Position numbers and translations under genes: made by a program. DNA of 64,000 nucleotides from Flavobacteriaceae bacterium UBA3591 (GTDB taxonomy: Bacteria; Bacteroidota; Bacteroidia; Flavobacteriales; Flavobacteriaceae). The DNA lies in the NCBI GenBank assembly GCA_002375695.1, contig DFMO01000003.1:424367-488366 (forward strand), given 5' to 3'. The notes beneath the pieces were generated by a model. It searched no databases, was not told the origin of the DNA, and was given only the letters and a program-made list of their open reading frames with translations. Below, one piece after another: positions 16,380 to 25,779 of the stretch. Position 1 is the first letter of the stretch, and each line of letters opens with the position of its first letter.

Positions 16380-17576
16380 ATGTACGGAAAAATAAAAGAA
16401 CACTTACAAAAAGAGTTAGAAGAAATAAAAGCCAATGGTCTTTATAAAAGGGAACGTATAATTACCTCGCCTCAAGATGCAGAAATTACAATCTCTACGG
16501 GAGAGAAGGTATTAAATTTTTGTGCAAATAATTATTTAGGGCTTTCGGCAAATAAAGAAGTTATACAAGCTGCCAAAGATGCTATGGATACACACGGTTT
16601 TGGTATGTCGTCTGTTCGTTTTATTTGTGGAACTCAAGATATTCATAAAGAACTAGAGCAAAAAATAGCCGATTTTTACGGTACAGAAGACACCATTTTA
16701 TACGCTGCCTGTTTTGATGCCAATGGGGGGGTGTTCGAACCACTTTTAAGCGCCGAAGATGCTATAATTTCCGATTCGTTAAACCACGCATCCATTATTG
16801 ATGGTGTACGCTTGTGTAAAGCTGCGCGCTACCGTTATGAAAATAACAATATGGAAGATTTGGAAAAACAGTTAATTGCAGCCAACGAAAAAGGTGCGCG
16901 ATTTAAGCTTATTGTAACCGACGGCGTTTTTTCTATGGATGGTTTGGTAGCACCACTCGATGAAATATGCGACTTGGCCGATAAATACGATGCTTTAGTG
17001 ATGATAGACGAATGTCATGCTACAGGATTTATAGGCGATACCGGTAGAGGTACTTTAGAAGAAAAAGGAGTGATGGGTCGTGTAGACATAATTACCGGAA
17101 CTTTAGGAAAAGCCCTTGGTGGTGCAATGGGTGGTTATACCACCGGAAATAAAGAGGTGATAGATATGTTAAGACAACGTTCCCGTCCGTATTTATTTTC
17201 AAACTCTTTGGCGCCGGCGATTGTAGGCGCATCTATTAAGGTGTTTGATATGTTATCTAATAATACATCTTTAAAAGATAAATTGGCAGAAAACACAGCC
17301 TATTTTAAAAATGGAATGAAAGAAGCTGGTTTTGATATTATTGATGGTGATTCGGCTATTGTGCCTGTTATGTTATATGATGCCAAACTATCGCAAGATA
17401 TGGCAGATAGGTTGCTCGAAGAGGGAATTTATGTAATTGGATTTTTCTTTCCAGTAGTGCCAAAAGATAAAGCTCGAATTCGGGTACAACTTTCAGCAGC
17501 ACACACACAAGAACATTTAGATAAAGCTATAAATGCCTTTGTTAAAGTAGGTAAGGAATTAAAAGTTATTGAATAA
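16380..17576 (+). CDS. kbl: Glycine C-acetyltransferase (2-amino-3-ketobutyrate CoA ligase)
   Basis: PLP enzyme of threonine breakdown: 2-amino-3-ketobutyrate plus CoA gives glycine and acetyl-CoA. The 398-residue protein belongs to the alpha-oxoamine synthases; visible are NFCANNYLGLS near the N terminus, DECHATGFIG and the PLP-lysine region GTLGKALGGAMGG. It begins 24 nt after the AddA-like gene and probably shares its transcript. A G7 run near 16730 stays in frame. Confidence 0.94.
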   Translation: MYGKIKEHLQKELEEIKANGLYKRERIITSPQDAEITISTGEKVLNFCANNYLGLSANKEVIQAAKDAMDTHGFGMSSVRFICGTQDIHKELEQKIADFYGTEDTILYAACFDANGGVFEPLLSAEDAIISDSLNHASIIDGVRLCKAARYRYENNNMEDLEKQLIAANEKGARFKLIVTDGVFSMDGLVAPLDEICDLADKYDALVMIDECHATGFIGDTGRGTLEEKGVMGRVDIITGTLGKALGGAMGGYTTGNKEVIDMLRQRSRPYLFSNSLAPAIVGASIKVFDMLSNNTSLKDKLAENTAYFKNGMKEAGFDIIDGDSAIVPVMLYDAKLSQDMADRLLEEGIYVIGFFFPVVPKDKARIRVQLSAAHTQEHLDKAINAFVKVGKELKVIE

Positions 17577-17609
17577 ACAACCCTCAATTTCGGCAACAAT
17601 AGCAACGAT

Positions 17610-17666
17610 TTTGGGAAAATTTTATTAGATTTACTTTTGTTTATAATATTTAACAACTTACTTTTG
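17610..17666 (+). promoter_or_regulatory. Tandem promoters of the ompA-like gene
   Basis: P1: TTTG 17610-17613, 18-nt spacer, TACTTTTG 17632-17639. P2: TACTTTTG 17659-17666, with the TTTG of the P1 -7 box (17636-17639) at 19 nt as its possible -33. Both fit TTTG-N(17-23)-TAnnTTTG, ahead of the ATG at 17701. Confidence 0.65.
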
Positions 17667-17700
17667 CTCATAATTAACACTTAAAATTAAACAATCGAAT

Positions 17701-19086
17701 ATGAAACATCTTAACAGATTATTAGTTGCTGCTGTCCTTTTTATGGGAATCGGGGTGGCAAACGCGCAAGACGAGAACAATCCTTGGGCTGTTGAGGTTG
17801 GTGTAAACGCTGTAGACGTTTATTCAGCTGGTCTCAATGAGGATCAAGTACGTATCCCAGCTGCGGCTAGAGGGGATATTTTTGATGAATACTTTAATGC
17901 AAATGATCACTGGAACATTTTACCTTCTGTATCAAGACTAGCTATTAGTAGATACATAGGTAGTGGTTTTGTGTTTACAGCGGCTGGATCGCTTAACAAA
18001 ATCGATAAATTAGGTGATTTGCCTGCAAATGACCTAAGCTACTACAGTGCAGATGGTGAAATTAAATACAGCTTAAAAGATGCTTTAAACAGCAGCTGGT
18101 TTGACCCATCTATCGGTATTGGTGGTGGTTATACTTGGGTTGACGACATAGGGTTTGGTACTGCAAACGCACTTGCAGGTGTTAAATTCTGGTTCAACGA
18201 GTACTTAGCACTTAACTTACAATCTACTTATAAGCATTCTTTCGAAGAAGCTTACGGAATTACTCACTTCCAGCACTCTGCAGGAGTTGTATTCCAGTTT
18301 GGAGGAAAAGATACTGATGGTGACGGAATCTACGATAAAGATGACGAGTGCCCAGAAACTCCAGGTTTAGCTGAATTTAACGGTTGCCCAGATACAGATG
18401 GTGACGGTATTGAAGATAGAAACGATGCATGTCCTAACACTCCTGGTTTAGCTGAATTTAACGGCTGCCCAGATACTGATGGTGACGGTATTCCAGATCC
18501 ACAAGATGAGTGCCCTACTGTTGCAGGTTTAGCTGAATTAAACGGTTGTCCTGATGCAGACGGTGACGGTATTGCTGATAAAGATGACGCTTGTCCAAAC
18601 GAAGCTGGTCCAAAAGAAAACAACGGTTGCCCTTACGAAGATAGAGATGGTGACGGTGTTCTTGACAAAGATGACCAATGTCCAGATGTTGCAGGTACTG
18701 TAGCAAACAAAGGTTGCCCAGAAGTTACTGTAGAAGTAATTAAGCAATTAAACGAGTACTCTAAAACTATCTTGTTTGACTACGATAAGTCTAGCATCAG
18801 AAAAGAGTCTTATGCTGCACTTCAAAGTATTGCAGACATTATGAAAGAATATCCTAACACAACTTTCCATATTGAAGGTCACACAGACAGCCGTGGTAGT
18901 GATGCTTACAACATGAAGCTTTCTAAAGAAAGAGCAGCTTCTGTTAAAGATTATTTAACTACTATTGGTATGGATGCTAACAGATTAACTTCTGAAGGTT
19001 ACGGTGAAGAAAGACCAATTGCTACTAATAAAACAGCAGCTGGTAGACAACAAAACCGTCGTGTTGAAATTTCTTTAAAGAAATAA
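17701..19086 (+). CDS. OmpA-family outer membrane protein with thrombospondin type 3 repeats
   Basis: Abundant-type outer membrane protein of 461 residues. A signal peptide ends at GVANA-Q (about res. 22); a beta-barrel-like domain follows to about res. 195. Then come five calcium-binding thrombospondin type 3 repeats (DxDGDGIxD...CP), and a C-terminal OmpA peptidoglycan-binding domain (TILFDYDKSSIR, EGHTDSRGSDAYN, LSKERAASV). It has tandem promoters and its own terminator, consistent with high expression. Confidence 0.93.
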   Translation: MKHLNRLLVAAVLFMGIGVANAQDENNPWAVEVGVNAVDVYSAGLNEDQVRIPAAARGDIFDEYFNANDHWNILPSVSRLAISRYIGSGFVFTAAGSLNKIDKLGDLPANDLSYYSADGEIKYSLKDALNSSWFDPSIGIGGGYTWVDDIGFGTANALAGVKFWFNEYLALNLQSTYKHSFEEAYGITHFQHSAGVVFQFGGKDTDGDGIYDKDDECPETPGLAEFNGCPDTDGDGIEDRNDACPNTPGLAEFNGCPDTDGDGIPDPQDECPTVAGLAELNGCPDADGDGIADKDDACPNEAGPKENNGCPYEDRDGDGVLDKDDQCPDVAGTVANKGCPEVTVEVIKQLNEYSKTILFDYDKSSIRKESYAALQSIADIMKEYPNTTFHIEGHTDSRGSDAYNMKLSKERAASVKDYLTTIGMDANRLTSEGYGEERPIATNKTAAGRQQNRRVEISLKK

Positions 19087-19117
19087 TTTCAATAGATAAG
19101 TTTTAATAATTTATTTT

Positions 19118-19154
19118 GAAACGCCTCCGAATTTCGGGGGCGTTTCTTATTTTT
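19118..19154 (+). terminator. Terminator of the ompA-like gene
   Basis: GAAACGCCTCCGA pairs with TCGGGGGCGTTTC (one G-T pair) around a 3-nt loop, followed by TTATTTTT. Confidence 0.85.
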
Positions 19155-19159
19155 AGGCT

Positions 19160-21886
19160 ATGCAAACATTTCTACAAGAAACCTTGGCCTACTTAAAAAA
19201 CAAAGGTGAAGATCTCTCTCAAATCACCTTTATTTTACCCAGTAAACGTGCGGGAAGCTTTTTAATGCACGAATTAAAAAACACTGTTAGCGCTACCCAA
19301 TTTGCTCCTACTATTTTAAGTATTGAAGAGTTTATTGAAAACCTTTCTGGCTTAAAAATAATTGATAGCACCGAATTGCTTTTTAAAAGCTACCAAGCCT
19401 ATTTAAATACAACGGCAATTAAGGAAAAAGAAACATTCGAATTATATTCAAATTGGGCTACAACAATTCTTAATGATTTTAATGAAATAGATAGATATCT
19501 TGTTGAACAGGATCCGTTTTTTAATCATCTGGCGAGTATAAAATCTTTGGAAAAATGGGGCGTTACCAACGAGAAAACCGAACTCATTGAATCGTATTTA
19601 CGGTTTTGGGAAGGACTGCCTTCCTTCTATAAAAACCTACGAAACCTTTTATTGAATGAAAACATTGGTTACCAAGGAATGGTTTATCGAATGGCTGCCA
19701 AGAATATAGAAGACTATGTACAAAACAATGCTAGCACACAACATATATTTATAGGCTTTAATGCCTTAAACGCCTCCGAACAGTTAATATTTCAACAATT
19801 ATTAGAAACAGGAAACTCTCAAATTTTTTGGGATACAGACCAAGTTTTTTATAACGATACAAAACACAGTGCCTCCTACTTTTTACGCAAATACGCAAAG
19901 GAATGGCCCTATTTTCAGGAAAACGAATTCAATTTTATTGGCAATAATTATCAAAAAGCAAAGAAGTTTCAGTTTGTAGAAGTACAAAAAAATATAGGGC
20001 AAGCAAAATACGTTGGCGAATTGCTGGCAAATCTGGCCGATGCTGAAATAAATAAAACCGCGATTGTGTTAGGCGATGAAAACCTATTGGTACCATTGCT
20101 CTATTCGCTGCCCCCAAACGTTAAAAAGATAAACTTAACAATGGGAGTTTCAATAAAAAACTTTCCGGCGGTTACTTTTTTTAAATTATTGTTTTCATTA
20201 CAAATTCAAAAATCAAATACGCTATATTATAAAGATATCCTTTCGCTATTAAATCATTCTGTGGGCGCCCAATTGCTTCCTAAAGCTCCTCTTATCACTC
20301 AAAATTTGGTTAAAAACAATATTACCCATATAAGCCCAGAAGAGTTGTTAGAGACAGTAGAAGGTGCCGAAAAATCCATGTGCAGCCTATTGTTTAAAAG
20401 TTGGGATGACAATAGTTATAAAGCGATTTCAGCTTCTATTTTAATTTTAAATCAACTTGAAACTGTAAGTAAGCTCAATCTTGTTGAGCAAGTAGTAATT
20501 AGTCAGTTAAAGAGTGTTTTTAACAAAATAGATGCGCTAAATATTAAATACCCGCATCTTAAAACGGTTAGGAGTGTTCACGATTTATTTTTAGAATTGG
20601 TTGCAACCACTTCGCTCGATTTTGAGGGAGATGCCTTTAGTGGGTTGCAACTTATGGGCGTGCTAGAAACACGTGTTCTCGATTTTGAAAATGTTATAAT
20701 TACTTCGGTTAATGAAGGAATTTTCCCTTCGGGAAAATCGAATGCATCATTTATTACATTCGATTTAAAACAGCAATTTAACTTGCCCCTGTTTACCGAA
20801 AAAGATGCTGTATATACTTATCATTTTTATAGGTTGCTACATCGTGCACAGCAAGCTACACTTCTCTATAACAATCATTCGGGCGGGATGGATTCAAATG
20901 AAAAAAGCCGTTTTATTAGGCAGTTGGAATTTGAATTACAACCCAATCATACCATAAATAAAAAGGTACTTACGCCTAAATTTCAATTGGACAACCAACC
21001 TCTGCGTGAAATTGAAAAAACTGATAGTTTAATCAACCAATTAAAAGAAGTGGCTTTTAAAGGGTTTTCGCCTTCAGCTTTAACCAGTTATATTCGAAAT
21101 CCAATTGATTTTTACTTTCAGAAAATTTTAAACTTAAATGAATTTGAAGAAGTAGAAGAAAACGTTGCAGCAAACACGCTGGGCACAATTGTTCACGACA
21201 CTTTAGAGGTGTTTTATAAAACGTTGGAAGACCAAGAATTAACTGTTGAAAAACTGTTAGAATTTAAGTTACAAATACACGACGAAGTTACAATTCAGTT
21301 TAAAAAAACATTTAAAGGCGGGACTTTTACAAAAGGTAAAAATTTAATTGTCTTTGAAGTTGCTAAACGTTATATAGCCAACTTTATAGACCGAGAGATT
21401 GCTGAAATTAAAGAAGGAAATAAGATAACCATTGTAAAAATTGAAGCAGATTTAAAGGTTGAAATTCCAATTCCAGAACTCGATTTTCCTGTAAATATTC
21501 GTGGAAAAGTTGATAGAGTAGATCGATATAACGGGCAACTTCGAATTATTGATTACAAAACGGGTATTGTAAAAAGTAACAATGTTGAAATTGCTAACTG
21601 GGAAGATTTGATTTTGGATTATAAATACAGCAAGGCTTTTCAAATTTTGGCTTATGCCCTTATGATTAGTAAAACCAATGCTATTGAAAATGCGCAAGCC
21701 GGAATTATTTCATTTAAAAATTTGGGTGCAGGCTTTATTAAATTTGGTTCAAAAGTAGATTCTAAAAAAGCCGAATATCAAATAACTTCAGAGACTTTAG
21801 AACACTTTACCACGCAATTAAAAAATCTTATTTTAGAAATCTGTAATAAACAACTTCCTTTTACCGAAAAAGAAATAGACAAATGA
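19160..21886 (+). CDS. PD-(D/E)xK nuclease, AddB-like
   Basis: 908-residue protein resembling the AddB half of an AddAB-type helicase-nuclease. It starts with an inactivated-helicase-like segment (TFILPSKRAGSFL, near res. 23-35) and ends with a RecB-type nuclease core: GTIVHDTLEVFY, a conserved Asp in RGKVDRVD, and RIIDYKTG. Only two Cys occur (SMCSLL and LEICNK), and the position usually RCP reads RNP, so the four-Cys iron-sulfur cluster of Bacillus AddB is absent. The start is 14 nt beyond the ompA terminator hairpin; its last 4 nt overlap the next gene. Confidence 0.85.
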   Translation: MQTFLQETLAYLKNKGEDLSQITFILPSKRAGSFLMHELKNTVSATQFAPTILSIEEFIENLSGLKIIDSTELLFKSYQAYLNTTAIKEKETFELYSNWATTILNDFNEIDRYLVEQDPFFNHLASIKSLEKWGVTNEKTELIESYLRFWEGLPSFYKNLRNLLLNENIGYQGMVYRMAAKNIEDYVQNNASTQHIFIGFNALNASEQLIFQQLLETGNSQIFWDTDQVFYNDTKHSASYFLRKYAKEWPYFQENEFNFIGNNYQKAKKFQFVEVQKNIGQAKYVGELLANLADAEINKTAIVLGDENLLVPLLYSLPPNVKKINLTMGVSIKNFPAVTFFKLLFSLQIQKSNTLYYKDILSLLNHSVGAQLLPKAPLITQNLVKNNITHISPEELLETVEGAEKSMCSLLFKSWDDNSYKAISASILILNQLETVSKLNLVEQVVISQLKSVFNKIDALNIKYPHLKTVRSVHDLFLELVATTSLDFEGDAFSGLQLMGVLETRVLDFENVIITSVNEGIFPSGKSNASFITFDLKQQFNLPLFTEKDAVYTYHFYRLLHRAQQATLLYNNHSGGMDSNEKSRFIRQLEFELQPNHTINKKVLTPKFQLDNQPLREIEKTDSLINQLKEVAFKGFSPSALTSYIRNPIDFYFQKILNLNEFEEVEENVAANTLGTIVHDTLEVFYKTLEDQELTVEKLLEFKLQIHDEVTIQFKKTFKGGTFTKGKNLIVFEVAKRYIANFIDREIAEIKEGNKITIVKIEADLKVEIPIPELDFPVNIRGKVDRVDRYNGQLRIIDYKTGIVKSNNVEIANWEDLILDYKYSKAFQILAYALMISKTNAIENAQAGIISFKNLGAGFIKFGSKVDSKKAEYQITSETLEHFTTQLKNLILEICNKQLPFTEKEIDK

Positions 21887-22722
21887 TAATACATAAAAAC
21901 CAAATACTTACCGCCAACAATAAAAAACCTATTTTATACGATGTTTATTACCAAAAAACAACTACGCCTATGCAAGTGGTTGTTTTTTGCCACGGTTACA
22001 AAGGATTTAAAGATTGGGGGGCTTGGCACTTAGTTGCCAAAACCTTTGCCAATGCAGGCTTTTGTTTTGTAAAGTTTAATTTTTCGCATAATGGAGGAAC
22101 CGTAGAGCAACCCATAGATTTCCCCGATTTAGAAGCTTTTTCAGAAAATAATTTTAGTTTAGAACTCGATGATTTAGAGAGGGTTTTGACTGAAATTTAT
22201 AGTGAGAATCCTAATTTTCCAAATAAAATTTTAAACACGTCTTTAATCGGTCACAGCCGCGGTGGCGGAATTGTACTCATTAAAGCCGAAGAAGACAATC
22301 GCATTCACAAGGTGGTAACTTGGGCGGGAGTTTGCGATTTTAAAGCGCGTTTTCAAGAAGGTACCGAAGCATTTTTTAACTGGAAAAACACCGGTCTAAC
22401 CCACGTAGAAAATAGCCGCACAAAACAAATGTTACCGCATAAATTTCAGTTTTATAAAGATTTTAAAGAAAACGAGACCCGTTTTACCATAAGTCGTGCG
22501 GTTAAAGCGTTAAAAATTCCATACCTAATTGTGCACGGCGATGAAGACCCAACTATTTCCCTAAAGGAGGCCGAAGCACTCAAAATGTGGAATGTCAATG
22601 CTAAATTAGAGGTTATTAAGGGGGCCGATCACGTTTTTAATGTTGCACACCCATGGGAAGATAAAAATCTTTCAAAAGAACTTAATTTGGCGATTGATGT
22701 TACAATATCGTTTTTAAAGTAA
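21883..22722 (+). CDS. Alpha/beta hydrolase (serine aminopeptidase S33-like)
   Basis: Cytosolic hydrolase of 279 residues, substrate unknown. The oxyanion region CHGYKGFKDWGAW is followed by the nucleophile elbow GHSRGG, the acid in VHGDEDPT and the catalytic His in GADHVF. ATG overlaps the AddB-like stop by 4 nt (ATGA), so they are cotranslated. Confidence 0.88.
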   Translation: MIIHKNQILTANNKKPILYDVYYQKTTTPMQVVVFCHGYKGFKDWGAWHLVAKTFANAGFCFVKFNFSHNGGTVEQPIDFPDLEAFSENNFSLELDDLERVLTEIYSENPNFPNKILNTSLIGHSRGGGIVLIKAEEDNRIHKVVTWAGVCDFKARFQEGTEAFFNWKNTGLTHVENSRTKQMLPHKFQFYKDFKENETRFTISRAVKALKIPYLIVHGDEDPTISLKEAEALKMWNVNAKLEVIKGADHVFNVAHPWEDKNLSKELNLAIDVTISFLK

Positions 22723-22765
22723 AGTAAATACAAAAAAATTATTACTTTTGGCTCCTTAATAATTC

Positions 22766-22839
<74 letters not shown>

Positions 22840-22840
22840 C

Positions 22841-22868
22841 AATCCTCGCTTTGGCGGGGATTTTTTTT
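22841..22868 (+). terminator. Terminator of tRNA-Ala
   Basis: AATCCTCGC pairs with GCGGGGATT (one T-G pair), TTTG loop, followed by a T-run, two nucleotides after the tRNA. Confidence 0.9.
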
Positions 22869-22911
22869 GCTTTGTCCGAAATGGTAAAGCTTGTTTTAAT
22901 TATAACTTTTA

Positions 22912-23412
22912 ATGATTTTAAAGGCAAATCAATCGCACATAAACAATCTTTTAGAGATTACAAAAGCGTGTGCCCAGCACATGGAAAAGGCAGGTGTTTT
23001 TCAATGGAATAGCACCTATCCTAATCGCGCCGCTTTTAAAAATGATGTAAACAGGGGCGAACTATACATTTATATGCACGATAAAAAAGTTGTTGGCAGT
23101 ATTGTTATTTCAACTTTTATGGATGCCGAATACAAGACTGTAGAATGGTTAACGCAGACTACCAATCACTATTATATTCATAGATTGGCTGTTCATCCAG
23201 AGTTTCAAGGAAAGGGTATTGCGCGTAAAATGATGGATTTTGCCGAAAACATGGCGCGACAATATAATGTTGCTTCAGTTCGATTAGATACATTTAGTAA
23301 AAACTTGCGCAATCAAAGATTTTATGAGGCGCGAGGGTATCAAAAATTGGGAAACATCTATTTTCCAAAACAGAGTGAATTCCCTTTTTACTGTTATGAA
23401 TATGTATTATAA
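22912..23412 (+). CDS. GNAT-family N-acetyltransferase
   Basis: 166-residue acetyl-CoA-dependent acyltransferase of unknown substrate. The acetyl-CoA site is clear: IHRLAVHPEFQGKGIARKMM (motif A, Q-G-K-G-I-A), followed by VRLDTFSKNLRNQRFYEARGYQ (motif B). Start ATG chosen directly at the first conserved segment (MILKANQSHI). Confidence 0.9.
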   Translation: MILKANQSHINNLLEITKACAQHMEKAGVFQWNSTYPNRAAFKNDVNRGELYIYMHDKKVVGSIVISTFMDAEYKTVEWLTQTTNHYYIHRLAVHPEFQGKGIARKMMDFAENMARQYNVASVRLDTFSKNLRNQRFYEARGYQKLGNIYFPKQSEFPFYCYEYVL

Positions 23413-23440
23413 CCTTATAAAAAATCCCAAATCCTATTTG

Positions 23441-23448
23441 TAGCTTTG
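23441..23448 (+). promoter_or_regulatory. -7 promoter box close to the MATE gene start
   Basis: TAGCTTTG matches TAnnTTTG and ends 7 nt before the ATG at 23456, so the transcript would begin at or very near the start codon. Confidence 0.4.
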
Positions 23449-23455
23449 CATTTTT

Positions 23456-24790
23456 ATGCCAAAAACCGATATTTCCTTTAAACGTATTCAACAGCTTGCC
23501 ATTCCCGCAATAATATCGGGAATTGCAGAGCCCGTACTTTCTGCGACCGATGCGGCGATAGTAGGAAATATTAAAGATTTCGGTATTGAATCTTTAGCTG
23601 CCGTTGGGATAGTAGGTTCTTTTCTTTCGGCTCTTATTTGGATTTTAGGACAAACCCGAAGTGCAATTTCAACTATTGTGGCGCAAAATTTAGGAGCTGG
23701 AAAATTAAAAGATTTGCAAAATTTTCCTGCCCAAGCCATCTATTTTAACATCGCACTAAGTATTTTGGTTTTGCTATCCACCTACTTTTTTGTCGAAGAA
23801 ATTTTCAAATTACTCAATGCCGAAGGATTGATTTTAACCTTTAGTGTAGATTATTATAACATTCGTGTTTGGGGGTTTCCACTAACCTTATTCACATTTG
23901 CAATATTCGGCTTATTTCGCGGCCTGCAAAACACCTTTTGGCCTATGATAATTGCCTCTATTGGCGCCGCGCTAAATATTGCTTTAGATTTTGCTTTGGT
24001 TTACGGAGTCGATGATTTTATTGCTCCAATGGGTATAAAAGGCGCTGCTTGGGCAAGTTTAATTGCACAATCGGTTATGGCGGTAATTGCCTTTATTTTT
24101 CTAATTACAAAAACTGAAATTTCGTTAAAATTAACCTTTCCGCTTCACCCAGAAATTAAGCGATTGGTAACAATGAGTTTAAATTTATTTGTACGGTCGG
24201 TAGCCTTAAATACTGCATTAATTCTTGCTACGCGCGAAGCTGCAAATCTTGGAAAAGAATATATTGCAGCACACACCATCGCTTTTAATATTTGGATTTT
24301 TACTGCGTTTTTTATTGATGGTTATGGCGCAGCAGGTAATATTTTAAGCGGAAAACTTTTAGGAGAACGCAATTTTAATTCGTTGTATAAACTCACTAAA
24401 AAAGTAAATCTGTATAACTTAGGTGTTGCATTTTTTTTGGTTGTTATTGGTATTCTTCTTTATGAACCTTTAGGGATAATTTTCAACAAAGATGAAAAAG
24501 TGCTTTTGGCATTTTACAGTATGTTTTTTATGGTATTAATCTGCCTGCCTTTAAATTCTCTCGCGTTTACCTTAGATAGTATTTTTAAAGGTTTGGGTGA
24601 AATGGGTTACCTGCGAAACGTCCTTTTGGGAGCCACCATCTTCGGCTTTATTCCAGTTCTTTATTTTTCAAAATATATGGAATGGGGATTGGTTGGAATT
24701 TGGGCAGCATTAATTGTGTGGATAGCTTATAGAGCCGTGGCATTAATGATTAAGTTTAAACAAAAATACATTCCGCTAATAGACAATTAA
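23456..24790 (+). CDS. MATE-family efflux transporter
   Basis: Inner-membrane antiporter of 444 residues that exports cationic drugs or metabolites using Na+ or H+. About 12 hydrophobic segments run through the protein; MATE hallmarks include the N-terminal IQQLAIPAIISGIAEPVLSATDAAIVG region and ALNIALDFALVYG in the middle. The closest named subgroup cannot be fixed by eye (DinF/NorM-like). Confidence 0.9.
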   Translation: MPKTDISFKRIQQLAIPAIISGIAEPVLSATDAAIVGNIKDFGIESLAAVGIVGSFLSALIWILGQTRSAISTIVAQNLGAGKLKDLQNFPAQAIYFNIALSILVLLSTYFFVEEIFKLLNAEGLILTFSVDYYNIRVWGFPLTLFTFAIFGLFRGLQNTFWPMIIASIGAALNIALDFALVYGVDDFIAPMGIKGAAWASLIAQSVMAVIAFIFLITKTEISLKLTFPLHPEIKRLVTMSLNLFVRSVALNTALILATREAANLGKEYIAAHTIAFNIWIFTAFFIDGYGAAGNILSGKLLGERNFNSLYKLTKKVNLYNLGVAFFLVVIGILLYEPLGIIFNKDEKVLLAFYSMFFMVLICLPLNSLAFTLDSIFKGLGEMGYLRNVLLGATIFGFIPVLYFSKYMEWGLVGIWAALIVWIAYRAVALMIKFKQKYIPLIDN

Positions 24791-24792
24791 TA

Positions 24793-24927
24793 TTGTTACA
24801 AACATATTTAAAACAAGTTTCTGCAAGAAGCAACGCACTGCCGAAAACGCACACACTAACCTTAAATACGCAATTAAAAAATCTTCTCGATTATATAGTG
24901 GAATACTGCCACGATTACAACATATAA
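24793..24927 (+). CDS. Possible small protein (44 aa)
   Basis: A TTG-started frame begins 2 nt after the MATE stop and ends at TAA 24925-24927. Its product (LLQTYLKQVSARSNALPKTH, then a helix-like LKNLLDYIVEYCHDYN) reads like protein rather than noise and fills the gap before the convergent oxygenase gene. No family recognised; could equally be chance. Confidence 0.25.
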   Translation: MLQTYLKQVSARSNALPKTHTLTLNTQLKNLLDYIVEYCHDYNI

Positions 24928-24954
24928 TTATAGACTTTATAATCGGGAAATAAG

Positions 24955-25590
24955 TTACCGTGTTTTTAACCAGCCTGTAATACTTAAACGTTCCGAAGCT
25001 TTTACTACTTTTACTTCGTGCTCCAAAACCTGACTTTCAAAAATAACAATACGCCCTGGAAAGGGTAAAATATTAAAAGCTTCTGTTTCGGTATAAATAG
25101 TGAGTTCGCCGCCGTTTTCGGGCAACCAATTGTCTTCGTTTAAATAGCAAACAATAGATAGTTTACGACGATCGTCATTTTGAAATGTGTCTAAATGCCG
25201 CTTGTAAAAAGTGCCCGTAGGGTACACGGCGTAGTGAAATTCTTTATGAAGAATTCCTAAAAAACAAGTTTTGTTTAAATATTGAACAAGTTCATTAATT
25301 CTTTTGAAGAAAATCTGCTCTGCTGCATTGGCGCTATTTTCATCCATCCAAAGAATAAAATCACCCCGAACAGTTTTATCAATTTCCTCGTTTGTTTTGC
25401 TGCCTATTGCAGATTTTTTAAACCTGTCTGCCTCGTACTTAGCAATTAGCGAGTTGCGTAAAATTGCCACTTCTTCCGAAGAAAAAAAGTTGTTAACAAC
25501 ACTGTATTGCTTTGCTAACAAATTATCGATAATGGTCTCGAACAGGGGGTTCTCAACAAAGTTTAACTGTTCAAATAGTTCTTCGGTCAT
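24955..25590 (-). CDS. 2-oxoglutarate/Fe(II)-dependent oxygenase
   Basis: 211-residue protein with a prolyl-4-hydroxylase-type jelly roll. The iron ligands are His and Asp in RHLDTFQND and the distal His in VLEHEVKVV; the Arg in ERLSITGW would bind 2-oxoglutarate. Substrate unknown; bacterial relatives modify proteins or small molecules. It has its own promoter (25616-25649). Confidence 0.88.
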   Translation of the reverse strand: MTEELFEQLNFVENPLFETIIDNLLAKQYSVVNNFFSSEEVAILRNSLIAKYEADRFKKSAIGSKTNEEIDKTVRGDFILWMDENSANAAEQIFFKRINELVQYLNKTCFLGILHKEFHYAVYPTGTFYKRHLDTFQNDDRRKLSIVCYLNEDNWLPENGGELTIYTETEAFNILPFPGRIVIFESQVLEHEVKVVKASERLSITGWLKTR

Positions 25591-25615
25591 TTATTATCAT
25601 TTTAAAAAAAGTGGG

Positions 25616-25649
25616 CAAATATAGTGCAGAAATCAATTGGTTTTACAAA
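25616..25649 (-). promoter_or_regulatory. Promoter of the 2OG-Fe(II) oxygenase gene
   Basis: On the minus strand TTTG (25646-25649) is followed after 22 nt by TATATTTG (25616-25623), a full match to the Bacteroidota promoter. The ATG is 25 nt downstream. Confidence 0.65.
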
Positions 25650-25754
25650 CGGTAAAAACGATAGGCAGCAGGACTAATGTAGTTATAATTTATTCGAAAA
25701 AAGAAGTTCTCATTTTTCAACTTTTTTTAATCAAAACAGAGGCGCAGAAAATTG

Positions 25755-25762
25755 TATCTTTG
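25755..25762 (+). promoter_or_regulatory. -7 promoter box for queD
   Basis: TATCTTTG, a perfect TAnnTTTG, 17 nt before the ATG at 25780. No clear -33 TTTG. Confidence 0.5.
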
Positions 25763-25779
25763 TTGCCCAACTTGTAGTT

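Noticed and set aside
16728..16735. G7 run in kbl as a second phase-variable tract
   Set aside because: The reading frame is intact across it and it lies within a conserved Gly-rich segment.
18330..18747. Antisense frames in the ompA-like gene
   Set aside because: They mirror the thrombospondin type 3 repeats; shadow of a clear gene.
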